DNA of 13,360 nt from NCBI GenBank assembly GCA_905201685.1, contig CAJKOW010000046.1, positions 1 through 13,360 of the forward strand, written 5' to 3'. Made by a program: the position numbers and the translations under genes. The notes under the pieces were generated by a model. It ran no database searches. It was not told where the DNA came from and was given only the letters and a program-made list of their open reading frames with translations. Below, piece after piece: positions 1 to 6,310 of the stretch (within the stretch, counting starts at the first letter, position 1; each line of letters starts with the position of its first letter). Source of the stretch: an uncultured Bacteroides sp. (GTDB lineage: Bacteria > Bacteroidota > Bacteroidia > Bacteroidales > Bacteroidaceae).

Positions 1-280
1 CGCAATATGCTTGATATATTAAGGGATTACCAACCTGAAATATCCGCTGACCCATAATTATCAATAATTCTATTATCCAAAAATAAATATAGTTAGGCCT
101 TAAAATAGCATACAAAACTCTATCGATAGCATATAGGAAAATAGCATACAAAAGCATTACTCCAACCGCCAGAATATGGATATAAAAACTAAAGAAATAA
201 GTAATACTGCTGATTGTTTTACAGATAAGTATCACAAACATCACACATAGGAAAAGCAAAATAGGAGTCAAATATTTCAT
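1..280 (-). CDS. Partial hydrophobic membrane protein, 3' end outside window
   Basis: An open frame starts with ATG at 280-278 on the minus strand and runs uninterrupted to the window edge, giving 93 residues with no stop, so the C-terminus is missing. The protein begins MKYLTPILLFLCVMFVILIC and is strongly hydrophobic throughout. I see likely membrane segments at about residues 5-20, 25-55 (probably two passes or one long one) and 65-78, with few charged residues (K21, D52, R53, R61). It lies 152 bp downstream of the beta-propeller lipoprotein gene on the same strand and could be co-transcribed with it. The start region is AT-rich with no clear Shine-Dalgarno site, as is usual in Bacteroides. 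I do not recognise the family, and the function is unknown. It could instead be the N-terminal part of a larger transporter or sensor. Confidence 0.55.
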   Translation of the reverse strand, partial: MKYLTPILLFLCVMFVILICKTISSITYFFSFYIHILAVGVMLLYAIFLYAIDRVLYAILRPNYIYFWIIELLIIMGQRIFQVGNPLIYQAYC

Positions 281-432
281 ATTACAAAAGGACTATTAAT
301 CCATTGTTTTTTTATCTATTAAAATAAAAGCAATGTCCCTATTGCATTGAAAGAATAAAGGAATAAAACATCACAAAAGCCAGACGATAAATAATGGCAG
401 GTTATAATATGACAGAAACAAAGACTATCCGA

Positions 433-1470
433 TCATTTCAGATGCAAAATCTGCAACACCGGATTCTCATCTTCCACTCCCTCGGGAACATACCAGAAGG
501 TAAAAGTATTATTCTGCGTAGCCGAAGTCCGGCCATTGGCATTCACGCCATCCAGATCGTTCACCAACGACTTACCTATCCGATATGTCTGTTCTTTCTT
601 CGAAAACAAGAAATATCGCAAATCGTAAACCGACGACCAGTAGGCCGCATAAATCCACCCGTCGCTTTCTATGTATTGAGTCCTACTGAAATCCTCCATG
701 TGCTGAAACGTATCTTCTTTATCGTAATCATGCTTCAAAGGAGGCTGCATGTCGAAAGCATAATGCAACGTGAGTTGCTTCCCGTCGAAACTATACACAT
801 CGTTTTCAAAGATAGGCGACATGAAACAAACGCTGTCACCCAGCGAGCAGAGCTCCCAGGAAAGTTGGGTATAGATGGACGAACGTTCGTCCCGCTTCAC
901 CAACTGCCTGACAACTTTTCCCGAAGCATCGACATGATAAATCCCCGCATTATCGGTGTCGCTACCCGCCAACGATATCACATATTCCCCCGAAGGAAGC
1001 AATTTGAAGTCCATGGCACGGACTTCCAGACGTACATCCTTCAGAAAACGGCCTCCCCAGTCGTAAAAGAGGAGCTTGTTGGTCCAAATGTCCAGCAGAA
1101 CAATCTGCCTGTTAGCTTCATCTACTTCAAACTGCTGTACATTGCCATATTCACCAGGCCCACTGCCGGGCCGACAGATTTTTCCGAGGTAATACCCTTT
1201 CCGGTCGAACATCCAAACCGCCTGCATTCTACTGTCGAGAACAAACATATAGTCCCTGCCAACATAAACATCCTTAATCTTCCCTATCAGGCATTCATCC
1301 GATGTTTCCAAAGGAAGATACTCCAAGTTGTCCACAAATTGGGAATACCTGACCGACTCCTCCGCCTCGTTCAGCAAGTCGGGAGCAAACGCGCCATCAT
1401 GCTTCTGCTTCTCCGTACACGACAGGCAGAAAAACAATCCCAACATCCAACAGACATACCATTTATACAT
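433..1470 (-). CDS. 6-bladed beta-propeller lipoprotein (DUF5128-like)
   Basis: A 345-residue protein with a lipoprotein signal peptide: hydrophobic residues 4-17 end in the lipobox L-S-C, with the lipidated cysteine at C18, so the mature protein is probably membrane-anchored. The body repeats short beta-strand units of the kind 'DVYVGRDYMFVLDS...VWMFDRKGYYLGKI', followed by a G-S-G-P-G-E-Y turn at residues 102-108 and 'F-x-V-D' at 115-118. This is the signature I associate with the Bacteroidota 6-bladed beta-propeller family (DUF5128/NHL-like). Such proteins are numerous in Bacteroides and mostly uncharacterised. They are presumed to be scaffolds or ligand binders, and no enzymatic residue is evident here. 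The start at 1470 is preferred because it gives the complete signal peptide. A good Bacteroides promoter lies 76-106 bp upstream. Confidence 0.85.
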   Translation of the reverse strand: MYKWYVCWMLGLFFCLSCTEKQKHDGAFAPDLLNEAEESVRYSQFVDNLEYLPLETSDECLIGKIKDVYVGRDYMFVLDSRMQAVWMFDRKGYYLGKICRPGSGPGEYGNVQQFEVDEANRQIVLLDIWTNKLLFYDWGGRFLKDVRLEVRAMDFKLLPSGEYVISLAGSDTDNAGIYHVDASGKVVRQLVKRDERSSIYTQLSWELCSLGDSVCFMSPIFENDVYSFDGKQLTLHYAFDMQPPLKHDYDKEDTFQHMEDFSRTQYIESDGWIYAAYWSSVYDLRYFLFSKKEQTYRIGKSLVNDLDGVNANGRTSATQNNTFTFWYVPEGVEDENPVLQILHLK

Positions 1471-1545
1471 ATTACCGATTTATTAGAAAAAAGGTTACTA
1501 TTAAAACGTGTTTCAGCACAGATTATCCATCCGCTCTCTTTTCGC

Positions 1546-1576
1546 CAAAAATACGGATAAAAACAGATTAATCAAA
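1546..1576 (-). promoter_or_regulatory. Bacteroides-type promoter for the beta-propeller gene
   Basis: On the minus strand a TTTG (1573-1576) is followed after exactly 19 nt by TATTTTTG (1546-1553), matching the Bacteroides -33/-7 consensus TTTG...TAnnTTTG. Transcription would start near 1539, leaving a leader of about 70 nt before the ATG at 1470. The match is full at both boxes. Confidence 0.65.
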
Positions 1577-1624
1577 ACAGATTGCAACATTAAAAAGGCC
1601 AAGACCTGCCGAAACAGCCGTGAA

Positions 1625-1826
1625 GTTTCACCCTATATCACTTATACTAAGCGCATTGCGTTGAAAGGTGAAACAAGAACTTTCGTTTTTTTTACGGATG
1701 CCATCACCGTGGTGAAACTTCATGTTTCACCACATTTGTCTGAACGCCACCCTAATGCAAGGCGGTGAAAGCGTGAAGGGTATTTCCGGATAAAAGAAAT
1801 CAAATGTGTGAAGAGATGTTTCACAC
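1625..1826. repeat. Cluster of GGTGAAAC / GTTTCACC palindromes
   Basis: The octamer GTTTCACC occurs at 1625-1632 and 1724-1731, and its complement GGTGAAAC at 1667-1674 and 1711-1718, with a near copy GGTGAAAG at 1763-1770. The copies at 1711-1731 form a perfect hairpin, extended to a 10-bp stem (1709-1718 with 1724-1733) around the loop TTCAT. A second hairpin pairs GTGTGAA (1806-1812) with TTCACAC (1820-1826). They could be protein-binding half-sites, RNA hairpins or a dispersed palindromic repeat. Confidence 0.6.
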
Positions 1827-1875
1827 CACTTTACACCCCGCCGAACAACACAAGCATTCTGCACGAGCCACACCA

Positions 1876-1941
1876 GTGTCGAACAAATGGATTGCAAGTG
1901 TGGAACAGATGGAATGCAAGTGTGGAACAAACGGATTTCAA
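1876..1941. repeat. Three tandem copies of a 22-bp unit
   Basis: Units at 1876-1897, 1898-1919 and 1920-1941 are directly abutting, each 22 bp. All begin GTGTSGAACA and end in TGCAA or TTCAA, with a variable centre (AATGGAT, GATGGAA, AACGGAT). The period is not a multiple of three and there are no spacers, so this is neither a coding repeat nor a CRISPR array. Confidence 0.75.
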
Positions 1942-1982
1942 CCTGTCAAGATCGCAAGCACTTCTCCTACCATATGCCTTAT

Positions 1983-3272
1983 TTATGAGTTCTTATCCTT
2001 ATCAAGGAATAAGGTCAGTTCTTCTTCTACTTCTTCTATACTCGGTAGAGCAGATTTCAGATTATCGGGTATAGCCTTGCTCAACTGATAATCGCTGATA
2101 CCTATCGGCTGGTCATATCCGGCCAAAGCATATTGCGCCACAACTTCGTCTTTACCCTTGCACAGCAAAAGCCCGATGGTCTTATTATCATTTTCTCCCT
2201 TCAACTTATCATCCACTACATTGATGTAAAAGTTCAGTTGTCCTGCATATTCCGGTTTGAACGGTGTCGCTTTCAATTCCACTACAACATAGGCATGAAG
2301 TTTGATATTATATAGAATCAGGTCAGCAAAAAAATCACTGTTGCCTATCTGGAAATGTTTCTGCCGAGCAACAAAAGCAAAACCGTTGCCCATTTCCAGC
2401 AAGTAACGGGTTACATGCTTAACCAGCTGTTCTTCGATGTCTCTTTCATCGGCTTTCTCCTTAGCTCCTGCCAGATCAAAGAGATACGGGTCTTTCAACA
2501 AATAATTGGCAAGGTCGCTTTGAGGTGCGGGAAGTGTGGCCGTGAAATTACTTACCTTGTTGCTCTTGATTTGCCTTTCATACAACTTATTTTCAATCTG
2601 CATTTTCAACACATTACTGCTCCAACCCATTTCTACAGATTGTTTCATATACCAATATCCTATGCCCAATGGAAGTGAACTGTTAAGCATAATCACATGG
2701 CTCGCCCAGTTTATTCTTGCAACAGGTGATGCCAGGAATATTCTCTCCACATCTTCAATTACTGTTTGGCAAATGGCAGATACTGTTTCGGTAACATCCG
2801 AAATTTGTGCAAGAGGTTCTTGCACAATTGCAATTTTCTTATTTTCTGTTGATTGAATTTGCGCAAGAGGTTCCTGCGCAAATACGGTATTGCTTAACTT
2901 TTGGACTGCTTCTGTAATATTCTGTATCTTTGGAACTGTTAACTTTGCATCAGTCTCTATGAGCTGCTGCAATATACTTAAGGGATATGCCTTTGCGAAT
3001 TGACACATATAGGCTAAATTCCGGACAGAATATCCTTTCTTCTCAGGGTAGTTGAACCGGATTGCCTGCGCCAGTTGCTTGATGATTTTGCTTCCCCAAC
3101 CTTGTAAGTGCTGATGATACAGGATATAGTTACCCATCTTCCAGTAATGAAACAGCATCTGAGCATTGGCAGCGGTAATAAGCCGCACTTGCGCCTGCTC
3201 TATTTCCGAACCGACAGCATGAACAAAAGCGTCAAAATGCCTTTTCTCTATGTTATGTTCGTTATCATTCAT
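1983..3272 (-). CDS. YhcG/DUF1016-family PD-(D/E)XK nuclease domain protein
   Basis: A 429-residue protein. The N-terminal half (about 15-235) is alpha-helical and matches the DUF1016_N pattern (residues 40-95 with 'F-x-Y-W-K-M-G' and 'Y-S-V-R-N-L'; then 'INWASHVIML' at 187-196 and 'W-Y-M-K-Q' at 207-211). The C-terminal half (about 250-405) is a PD-(D/E)XK nuclease fold. It starts with the family linker 'LKDPYLFDL' at 259-267, followed by D317 in 'FFADLIL', E332-L-K334 in 'VVVELKA' and Q345. All presumed catalytic residues are therefore present. Family members are often found near restriction-modification or other mobile loci, but here it stands alone. The linker carries two copies of Q-E-P-L-A-Q-I (133-139 and 151-157), each encoded by a DNA palindrome. 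It may be a DNA-end or DNA-repair nuclease; the cellular role is not established. Confidence 0.88.
   Translation of the reverse strand: MNDNEHNIEKRHFDAFVHAVGSEIEQAQVRLITAANAQMLFHYWKMGNYILYHQHLQGWGSKIIKQLAQAIRFNYPEKKGYSVRNLAYMCQFAKAYPLSILQQLIETDAKLTVPKIQNITEAVQKLSNTVFAQEPLAQIQSTENKKIAIVQEPLAQISDVTETVSAICQTVIEDVERIFLASPVARINWASHVIMLNSSLPLGIGYWYMKQSVEMGWSSNVLKMQIENKLYERQIKSNKVSNFTATLPAPQSDLANYLLKDPYLFDLAGAKEKADERDIEEQLVKHVTRYLLEMGNGFAFVARQKHFQIGNSDFFADLILYNIKLHAYVVVELKATPFKPEYAGQLNFYINVVDDKLKGENDNKTIGLLLCKGKDEVVAQYALAGYDQPIGISDYQLSKAIPDNLKSALPSIEEVEEELTLFLDKDKNS
2805..2882. repeat. Two palindromic copies inside the nuclease gene
   Basis: Copy 1 (2805-2827) is a perfect hairpin: TTGTGCAAGA, loop GGT, TCTTGCACAA. 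Copy 2 (2858-2882) is TTTGCGCA, nine bases, TGCGCAAA, with further inner pairing. They share GCAAGAGGTTC and are offset by exactly 54 bp (18 codons), so each encodes Q-E-P-L-A-Q-I in frame. Confidence 0.7.
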
Positions 3273-3347
3273 ATTATTTATAATAAGTATTGTTTGGACA
3301 AAAACTTCATCACAACCTGGACAGGAACGCCAAGAGCCAGTACATTA

Positions 3348-3355
3348 CAAATGTA
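3348..3355 (-). promoter_or_regulatory. Possible -7 promoter element of the nuclease gene
   Basis: On the minus strand TACATTTG matches the Bacteroides -7 box TAnnTTTG, 76 bp before the ATG at 3272. No TTTG lies at the usual 19-21 nt upstream; the nearest is 26 nt away. The call therefore rests on the -7 box alone. Confidence 0.35.
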
Positions 3356-3432
3356 TCCTTCTTACTCCATGCTTCGGCCTACAAATTAAAGAATTTATTT
3401 CCAACACCCGAAATCTTTCCCCTATAAAACAA

Positions 3433-3478
3433 GAATGCCCCGGTCGTGCAACGCACGCCGGGGCATTCCCTTTTTTTC
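3433..3478 (-). terminator. Rho-independent terminator of the ilv operon
   Basis: A strong hairpin lies just after the ilvC stop codon. An 11-bp outer stem pairs GAATGCCCCGG (3433-3443) with CCGGGGCATTC (3458-3468), and after one bulged base a 5-bp inner stem CGTGC/GCACG closes on a 3-base loop. On the minus-strand transcript it is followed by TTGTTTTAT. On the plus strand it is followed by seven T (3471-3477), so it should work in both directions. Confidence 0.9.
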
Positions 3479-3495
3479 TACAATGCTAAATGACT

Positions 3496-4539
3496 TTAGT
3501 TATTCTCCGGACGGAGCTTGCGTACCGTCACAGCAGTCTGCCACATTTCGCTATCGCGAAGAGCCTTCAGCTCGGCATTCAGCTTCTCGCGGTAGTCGGG
3601 CTGAGAGTTGCTGTCGATGGAGATCTGAGCTTCGTTACCGCTCTTCACACTCTCGTACAGCTTCTGCATAACCGGCTTGATGGCATCGTGGAACGGGCCC
3701 ATCCAGTCGAGAGCACCACGCTGGGCGGTAGTAGAGCAGTTGGCATACATCCAGTCCATACCGTTCTTGGCAAAGAGAGGCATCAGCGACTGAGTCAACT
3801 CCTCAACGGTTTCATTGAAAGCCTCGGAAGGCGTGTGGCCGTTCTCACGGAGCACTTCGTACTGTGCCAGCAACAGACCCTGAATAGCACCCATCAGCGA
3901 ACCACGCTCGCCGGTCAGGTCGGAATAAACCTCGCGCTTGAAAGTCGTTTCGAACAGATAACCTGAACCGATACCGATACCGAATGCCAGCGTACGGTCT
4001 TTTGCACGACCTGTTGCATCCTGATAAACGGCATACGAACTGTTCAGACCACGGCCTTCGAGGAACATCGTACGCAAAGACGTACCCGAACCCTTAGGTG
4101 CTACCATGATTACATCGATGTCGGCGGGAGGAATGATGTGAGTGCGTTCCTTATAAGTGATGCCGAAACCATGAGAGAAGTACAGAGCCTTGCCCGGAGT
4201 CAGGTACTGCTTGATTTTGGGCCATACGGCAATCTGGGCAGCATCGGACAGCAGCATGCAGACGATGGTACCCTTCTGTGCAGCTTCTTCGAGCGAGAAG
4301 AGTGTTTCGCCCGGCTTCCAACCGTCGGCTACTGCTTTGTCATAAGTCTTGCCCGGACGCTGACCAACGATGACGTTGAAACCGTTGTCACGCAGGTTGC
4401 AAGCCTGGCCGGGACCCTGTACGCCGTAACCCAGCACGGCGATTACTTCATCTTTCAAGATTTCACGTGCCTTTTCAAGAGGAAACTCTTCGCGGGTCAT
4501 CACATTCTCGATAACACCGCCAAAATTCATTTGTGCCAT
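3496..4539 (-). CDS. ilvC: Ketol-acid reductoisomerase (KARI)
   Basis: A 347-residue enzyme converting 2-acetolactate and 2-aceto-2-hydroxybutyrate to the dihydroxy acids with NADPH and Mg2+, the second step of valine/isoleucine synthesis. The Rossmann domain holds G-Y-G-V-Q-G-P-G-Q (37-45), where many class I enzymes have G-Y-G-S-Q-G-H-A, followed by the cofactor loop Q60-R-P-G-K-T65. Presumed catalytic or metal residues are visible: H123 in 'SHGF', K149 in 'APKGSG', D207 and E211 in 'YSDLTGERG', E243 and E247, and S269 in 'NCSTTAQRGA'. The length is near the short class (~330) rather than the long class (~490), although several motifs read like plant KARI as I recall it. It is the last gene of the operon, 192 bp after the thioesterase gene and just before the terminator. 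Confidence 0.97.
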   Translation of the reverse strand: MAQMNFGGVIENVMTREEFPLEKAREILKDEVIAVLGYGVQGPGQACNLRDNGFNVIVGQRPGKTYDKAVADGWKPGETLFSLEEAAQKGTIVCMLLSDAAQIAVWPKIKQYLTPGKALYFSHGFGITYKERTHIIPPADIDVIMVAPKGSGTSLRTMFLEGRGLNSSYAVYQDATGRAKDRTLAFGIGIGSGYLFETTFKREVYSDLTGERGSLMGAIQGLLLAQYEVLRENGHTPSEAFNETVEELTQSLMPLFAKNGMDWMYANCSTTAQRGALDWMGPFHDAIKPVMQKLYESVKSGNEAQISIDSNSQPDYREKLNAELKALRDSEMWQTAVTVRKLRPENN

Positions 4540-4582
4540 TTTGTTTTAGTTTTTATTTGTGGCTTTCGCCTGGTTAATATTT

Positions 4583-4734
4583 TTAGTTTTTAAGTTTGTA
4601 AGTTTTTAAGTTTGTGAGTTTTTAAGTTTTTAAGTTCGTAAGTTTGTGAGTTATGAGTTCGTGAATTATTAGGTTGAAGATCTTATCTGTCTTGTCAACT
4701 TATAAACTGAAAAACTCATAAACTTAAAAACTCA
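4583..4734. repeat. 8-bp period TAAGTTTK repeat with inverted arm, thioesterase-ilvC gap
   Basis: Nine consecutive octamers run from 4583 to 4654, with variants of TAAGTTTK (TTAGTTTT, TAAGTTTG, TAAGTTTT, TGAGTTTT, TAAGTTCG, TGAGTTAT). The segment TGAGTTTTTAAGTTT at 4615-4629 has a perfect 15-bp inverted partner at 4720-4734. The right arm reaches into the stop codon of the thioesterase gene (4732-4734). The transcript could form a long AU-rich hairpin between the two cistrons. Confidence 0.8.
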
Positions 4735-5469
4735 AAAAAATTCTATTTTCGCGCGGCAAACCGTCTCACTGCCGTTCTTCTTGACTTCCACGCCGTAAAC
4801 ATCGTTGCCGTCGTCGTCGAGGTAAAAGGACAATTCGTCGCCGTAATAGCTCTCGGCCACGTAAGCCATTTCGAAACGGCGGATGCGCTTGCTTCGGTAC
4901 AACTCTATCGGGAACAGGTCGAGGATGTGTTCGATATAACGGATGCTGTTCACATGCCCGTTGATGTCGATGTCGCTATACTTGGCCTTGAGCGAACTGA
5001 CCGGTTCGGTAGCCCGAATCTTGATGCGCGACGGCTTCGCAATGGGACAAGGCTCGTCGCACACATAATTCATGATGCTGCCGTCGTGCACTGCCAGCAG
5101 GTCGATAGGCTTGCGCGTCTGCATACTGATCATGGCCCAGACGGAACGTGCATAACCAATCTTGCGTCCGTCCTTGTCGATGATGGCAAAGTTGCGGTCG
5201 GTGAAGAGCCGATAGACATTCTCTACCCACGTCTGTATCGAGAAGGGCTCGTACTGCAAAGGCATCTCGTCCATGTCGATGGCCAGTCGGGAAAGCACCC
5301 AGGTATAGTTGTCTTCGTTCAGCTCGGCCATGCCGAAACCACGTTCGGTGGCATGAAAACCGGCGCAGTTGAGCAGATGGTTGCCCAGCACACCCAGCGT
5401 CAGCCTTCCCGTAAAGTCCACGTGGAAAGGTTCGGCCACGAAGTTATAGGTTCCTATTTTGTTGTCCAT
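4732..5469 (-). CDS. Acyl-ACP thioesterase (FatA/FatB-like, double hotdog)
   Basis: A 245-residue protein that should hydrolyse acyl-acyl carrier protein to free fatty acid in the cytoplasm. The N-terminal hotdog domain covers about residues 5-130 ('WVLSRLAIDMDEMP' at 57-70 is typical). The C-terminal hotdog domain covers about 150-245 and carries the family active-site stretch D168-I-N170-G-H172-V-N174 followed by R-Y-I-E180. The layout and length agree with the Bacteroides acyl-ACP thioesterase family, which includes a well-studied B. thetaiotaomicron enzyme. It lies between ilvN (137 bp) and ilvC (192 bp) with repeats in both gaps, and appears to belong to the ilv transcript. A role in branched-chain fatty acid metabolism is my inference from the context. 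The stop codon is supplied by the repeat arm at the 3' end. Confidence 0.93.
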   Translation of the reverse strand: MDNKIGTYNFVAEPFHVDFTGRLTLGVLGNHLLNCAGFHATERGFGMAELNEDNYTWVLSRLAIDMDEMPLQYEPFSIQTWVENVYRLFTDRNFAIIDKDGRKIGYARSVWAMISMQTRKPIDLLAVHDGSIMNYVCDEPCPIAKPSRIKIRATEPVSSLKAKYSDIDINGHVNSIRYIEHILDLFPIELYRSKRIRRFEMAYVAESYYGDELSFYLDDDGNDVYGVEVKKNGSETVCRAKIEFF

Positions 5470-5482
5470 AGGTCGAGGATTT

Positions 5483-5608
5483 TTAGTTTTTAAGTTTTTT
5501 AGTTTTTAAGTTTAGTTGACGAGGGGACAAGTGAACGAGGCCACAAGGGGGGAAGGGGACTCATTACCTGTTTCCTTGTTTCTTGTCAACTTGTCAACTC
5601 GTCAACTC
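5483..5608. repeat. Two 8-bp repeat families in register, ilvN-thioesterase gap
   Basis: Four octamers of the TWAGTTTW type (5483-5514) are followed without a break in phase by GTTGACGA, GGGGACAA, GTGAACGA, GGCCACAA, GGGGGGAA (5515-5554). The complementary octamers CTTGTCAA, CTTGTCAA, CTCGTCAA stand at 5582-5605. AGTTGACGAG (5514-5523) pairs perfectly with 5598-5607, and pairing resumes after two mismatches. The inverted arm abuts and overlaps the ilvN stop codon (5607-5609). Confidence 0.8.
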
Positions 5609-6170
5609 ACTTCCCTCCTTCTTTGCTCTTCAGATACTTTGCCTCGCGCTCGGCCAGATATTCATTGACCCGTTCGAAGCAGCTGGTGGTGATGGCCACA
5701 CGCCCCGAACGGACAAACTGAAGCACACAGCCAAAGGCTTGCAGTTCCTTATAGAGGCAGGTGATGTCGTCGCTCATTCCATTCATTTCGACAATGGAGA
5801 ATACCGGATTGACTTCTACAATGCGGGCATGATACCTGCGTATCACCTTGGATACTTCCGGAGTCTGCTCTAATGCCGGAGTCGTCACCTTGTAAAGGGC
5901 AATCTCGTGCTGATAAATTTCGTCATCGGTAAAGTAATGCGCCTGCAGCACATCTATCCTTTTGGCGATCTGTTTTACCACCTTTTCGATGGTACTTTGG
6001 TCCGTCCATGCGGTAATGGTGTATTTATGCACTCCCTGAATGGAAGAAGCAGACACATTCAGGCTCTCGATATTGATTTGCCTGCGGGTGAACACGGCCG
6101 TCACCTGGTTGAGCAAACCGGCGATGTTCTCCGAATGGACGATGATGGTATATAATGTCTTTTCAGTCAT
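5607..6170 (-). CDS. ilvN: Acetolactate synthase small (regulatory) subunit
   Basis: A 187-residue regulatory partner of IlvB. An ACT domain occupies about residues 5-80, with the family stretch 'N-I-A-G-L-L-N-Q-V-T-A-V-F-T-R-R' at 15-30 and 'N-I-E-S-L-N-V' at 33-39. This domain normally binds valine for feedback inhibition. A second, ferredoxin-like C-terminal domain (about 85-170) ends with 'SGRVAIT' at 155-161, close to the usual S-G-R-V-A. The length lies between the short E. coli-type subunits (~163) and longer ones because of a C-terminal tail 'YLAEREAKYLKSKEGGK'. The usual glycine after R-R in the ACT domain is Q31. It is encoded 140 bp after ilvB in the same operon. E. coli names this subunit IlvN or IlvH according to isozyme, and the symbol here is a convention. 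Confidence 0.95.
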   Translation of the reverse strand: MTEKTLYTIIVHSENIAGLLNQVTAVFTRRQINIESLNVSASSIQGVHKYTITAWTDQSTIEKVVKQIAKRIDVLQAHYFTDDEIYQHEIALYKVTTPALEQTPEVSKVIRRYHARIVEVNPVFSIVEMNGMSDDITCLYKELQAFGCVLQFVRSGRVAITTSCFERVNEYLAEREAKYLKSKEGGK

Positions 6171-6186
6171 AAGTCTTTGTTATTTA

Positions 6187-6290
6187 GTTGACAAGTTAAC
6201 GAGTTGACAAGGGGACAAGGGGACAAGTTAACAAGTCTGCAAGGGGACGGGGAAACGCCTTGTGGCCTGAAGCCTTGTCAACTCGTTTAC
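6187..6290. repeat. 8-bp period GKKGACAA repeat with inverted arm, ilvB-ilvN gap
   Basis: Eight octamers run from 6187 to 6250: GTTGACAA, GTTAACGA, GTTGACAA, GGGGACAA, GGGGACAA, GTTAACAA, GTCTGCAA, GGGGACGG. AACGAGTTGACAAGG at 6198-6212 has a perfect 15-bp inverted partner at 6273-6287, with inner pairing CAAGG (6240-6244) to CCTTG (6258-6262). Confidence 0.8.
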
Positions 6291-6310
6291 CGGTCTGCCC
6301 GTATCTAATT

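Larger units (their letters stand above)
1471..1982. other. 512-bp gap without a convincing gene
   Basis: This gap lies between the start of the beta-propeller gene and the end of the nuclease gene. It contains the beta-propeller promoter (1546-1576), a cluster of GGTGAAAC/GTTTCACC palindromes (1620-1830) and three tandem 22-bp units (1876-1941). Short open frames here (60-95 codons) have unconvincing composition and run through the repeats, so I do not call them. No clear GC-rich terminator follows the nuclease gene. Confidence 0.6.

Noticed and set aside
394..1560. 388-codon open frame on the plus strand
   Set aside because: It is the antisense shadow of the beta-propeller lipoprotein gene, which has a signal peptide, family motifs and a matching promoter.
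1876..1941. Possible CRISPR array
   Set aside because: The 22-bp units abut directly with no spacers, and no cas gene is present in the window.
1808..2088. Overlapping plus-strand frames of 88-94 codons
   Set aside because: They cross the 22-bp tandem repeats and run into the antisense of the nuclease gene, with no recognisable features.
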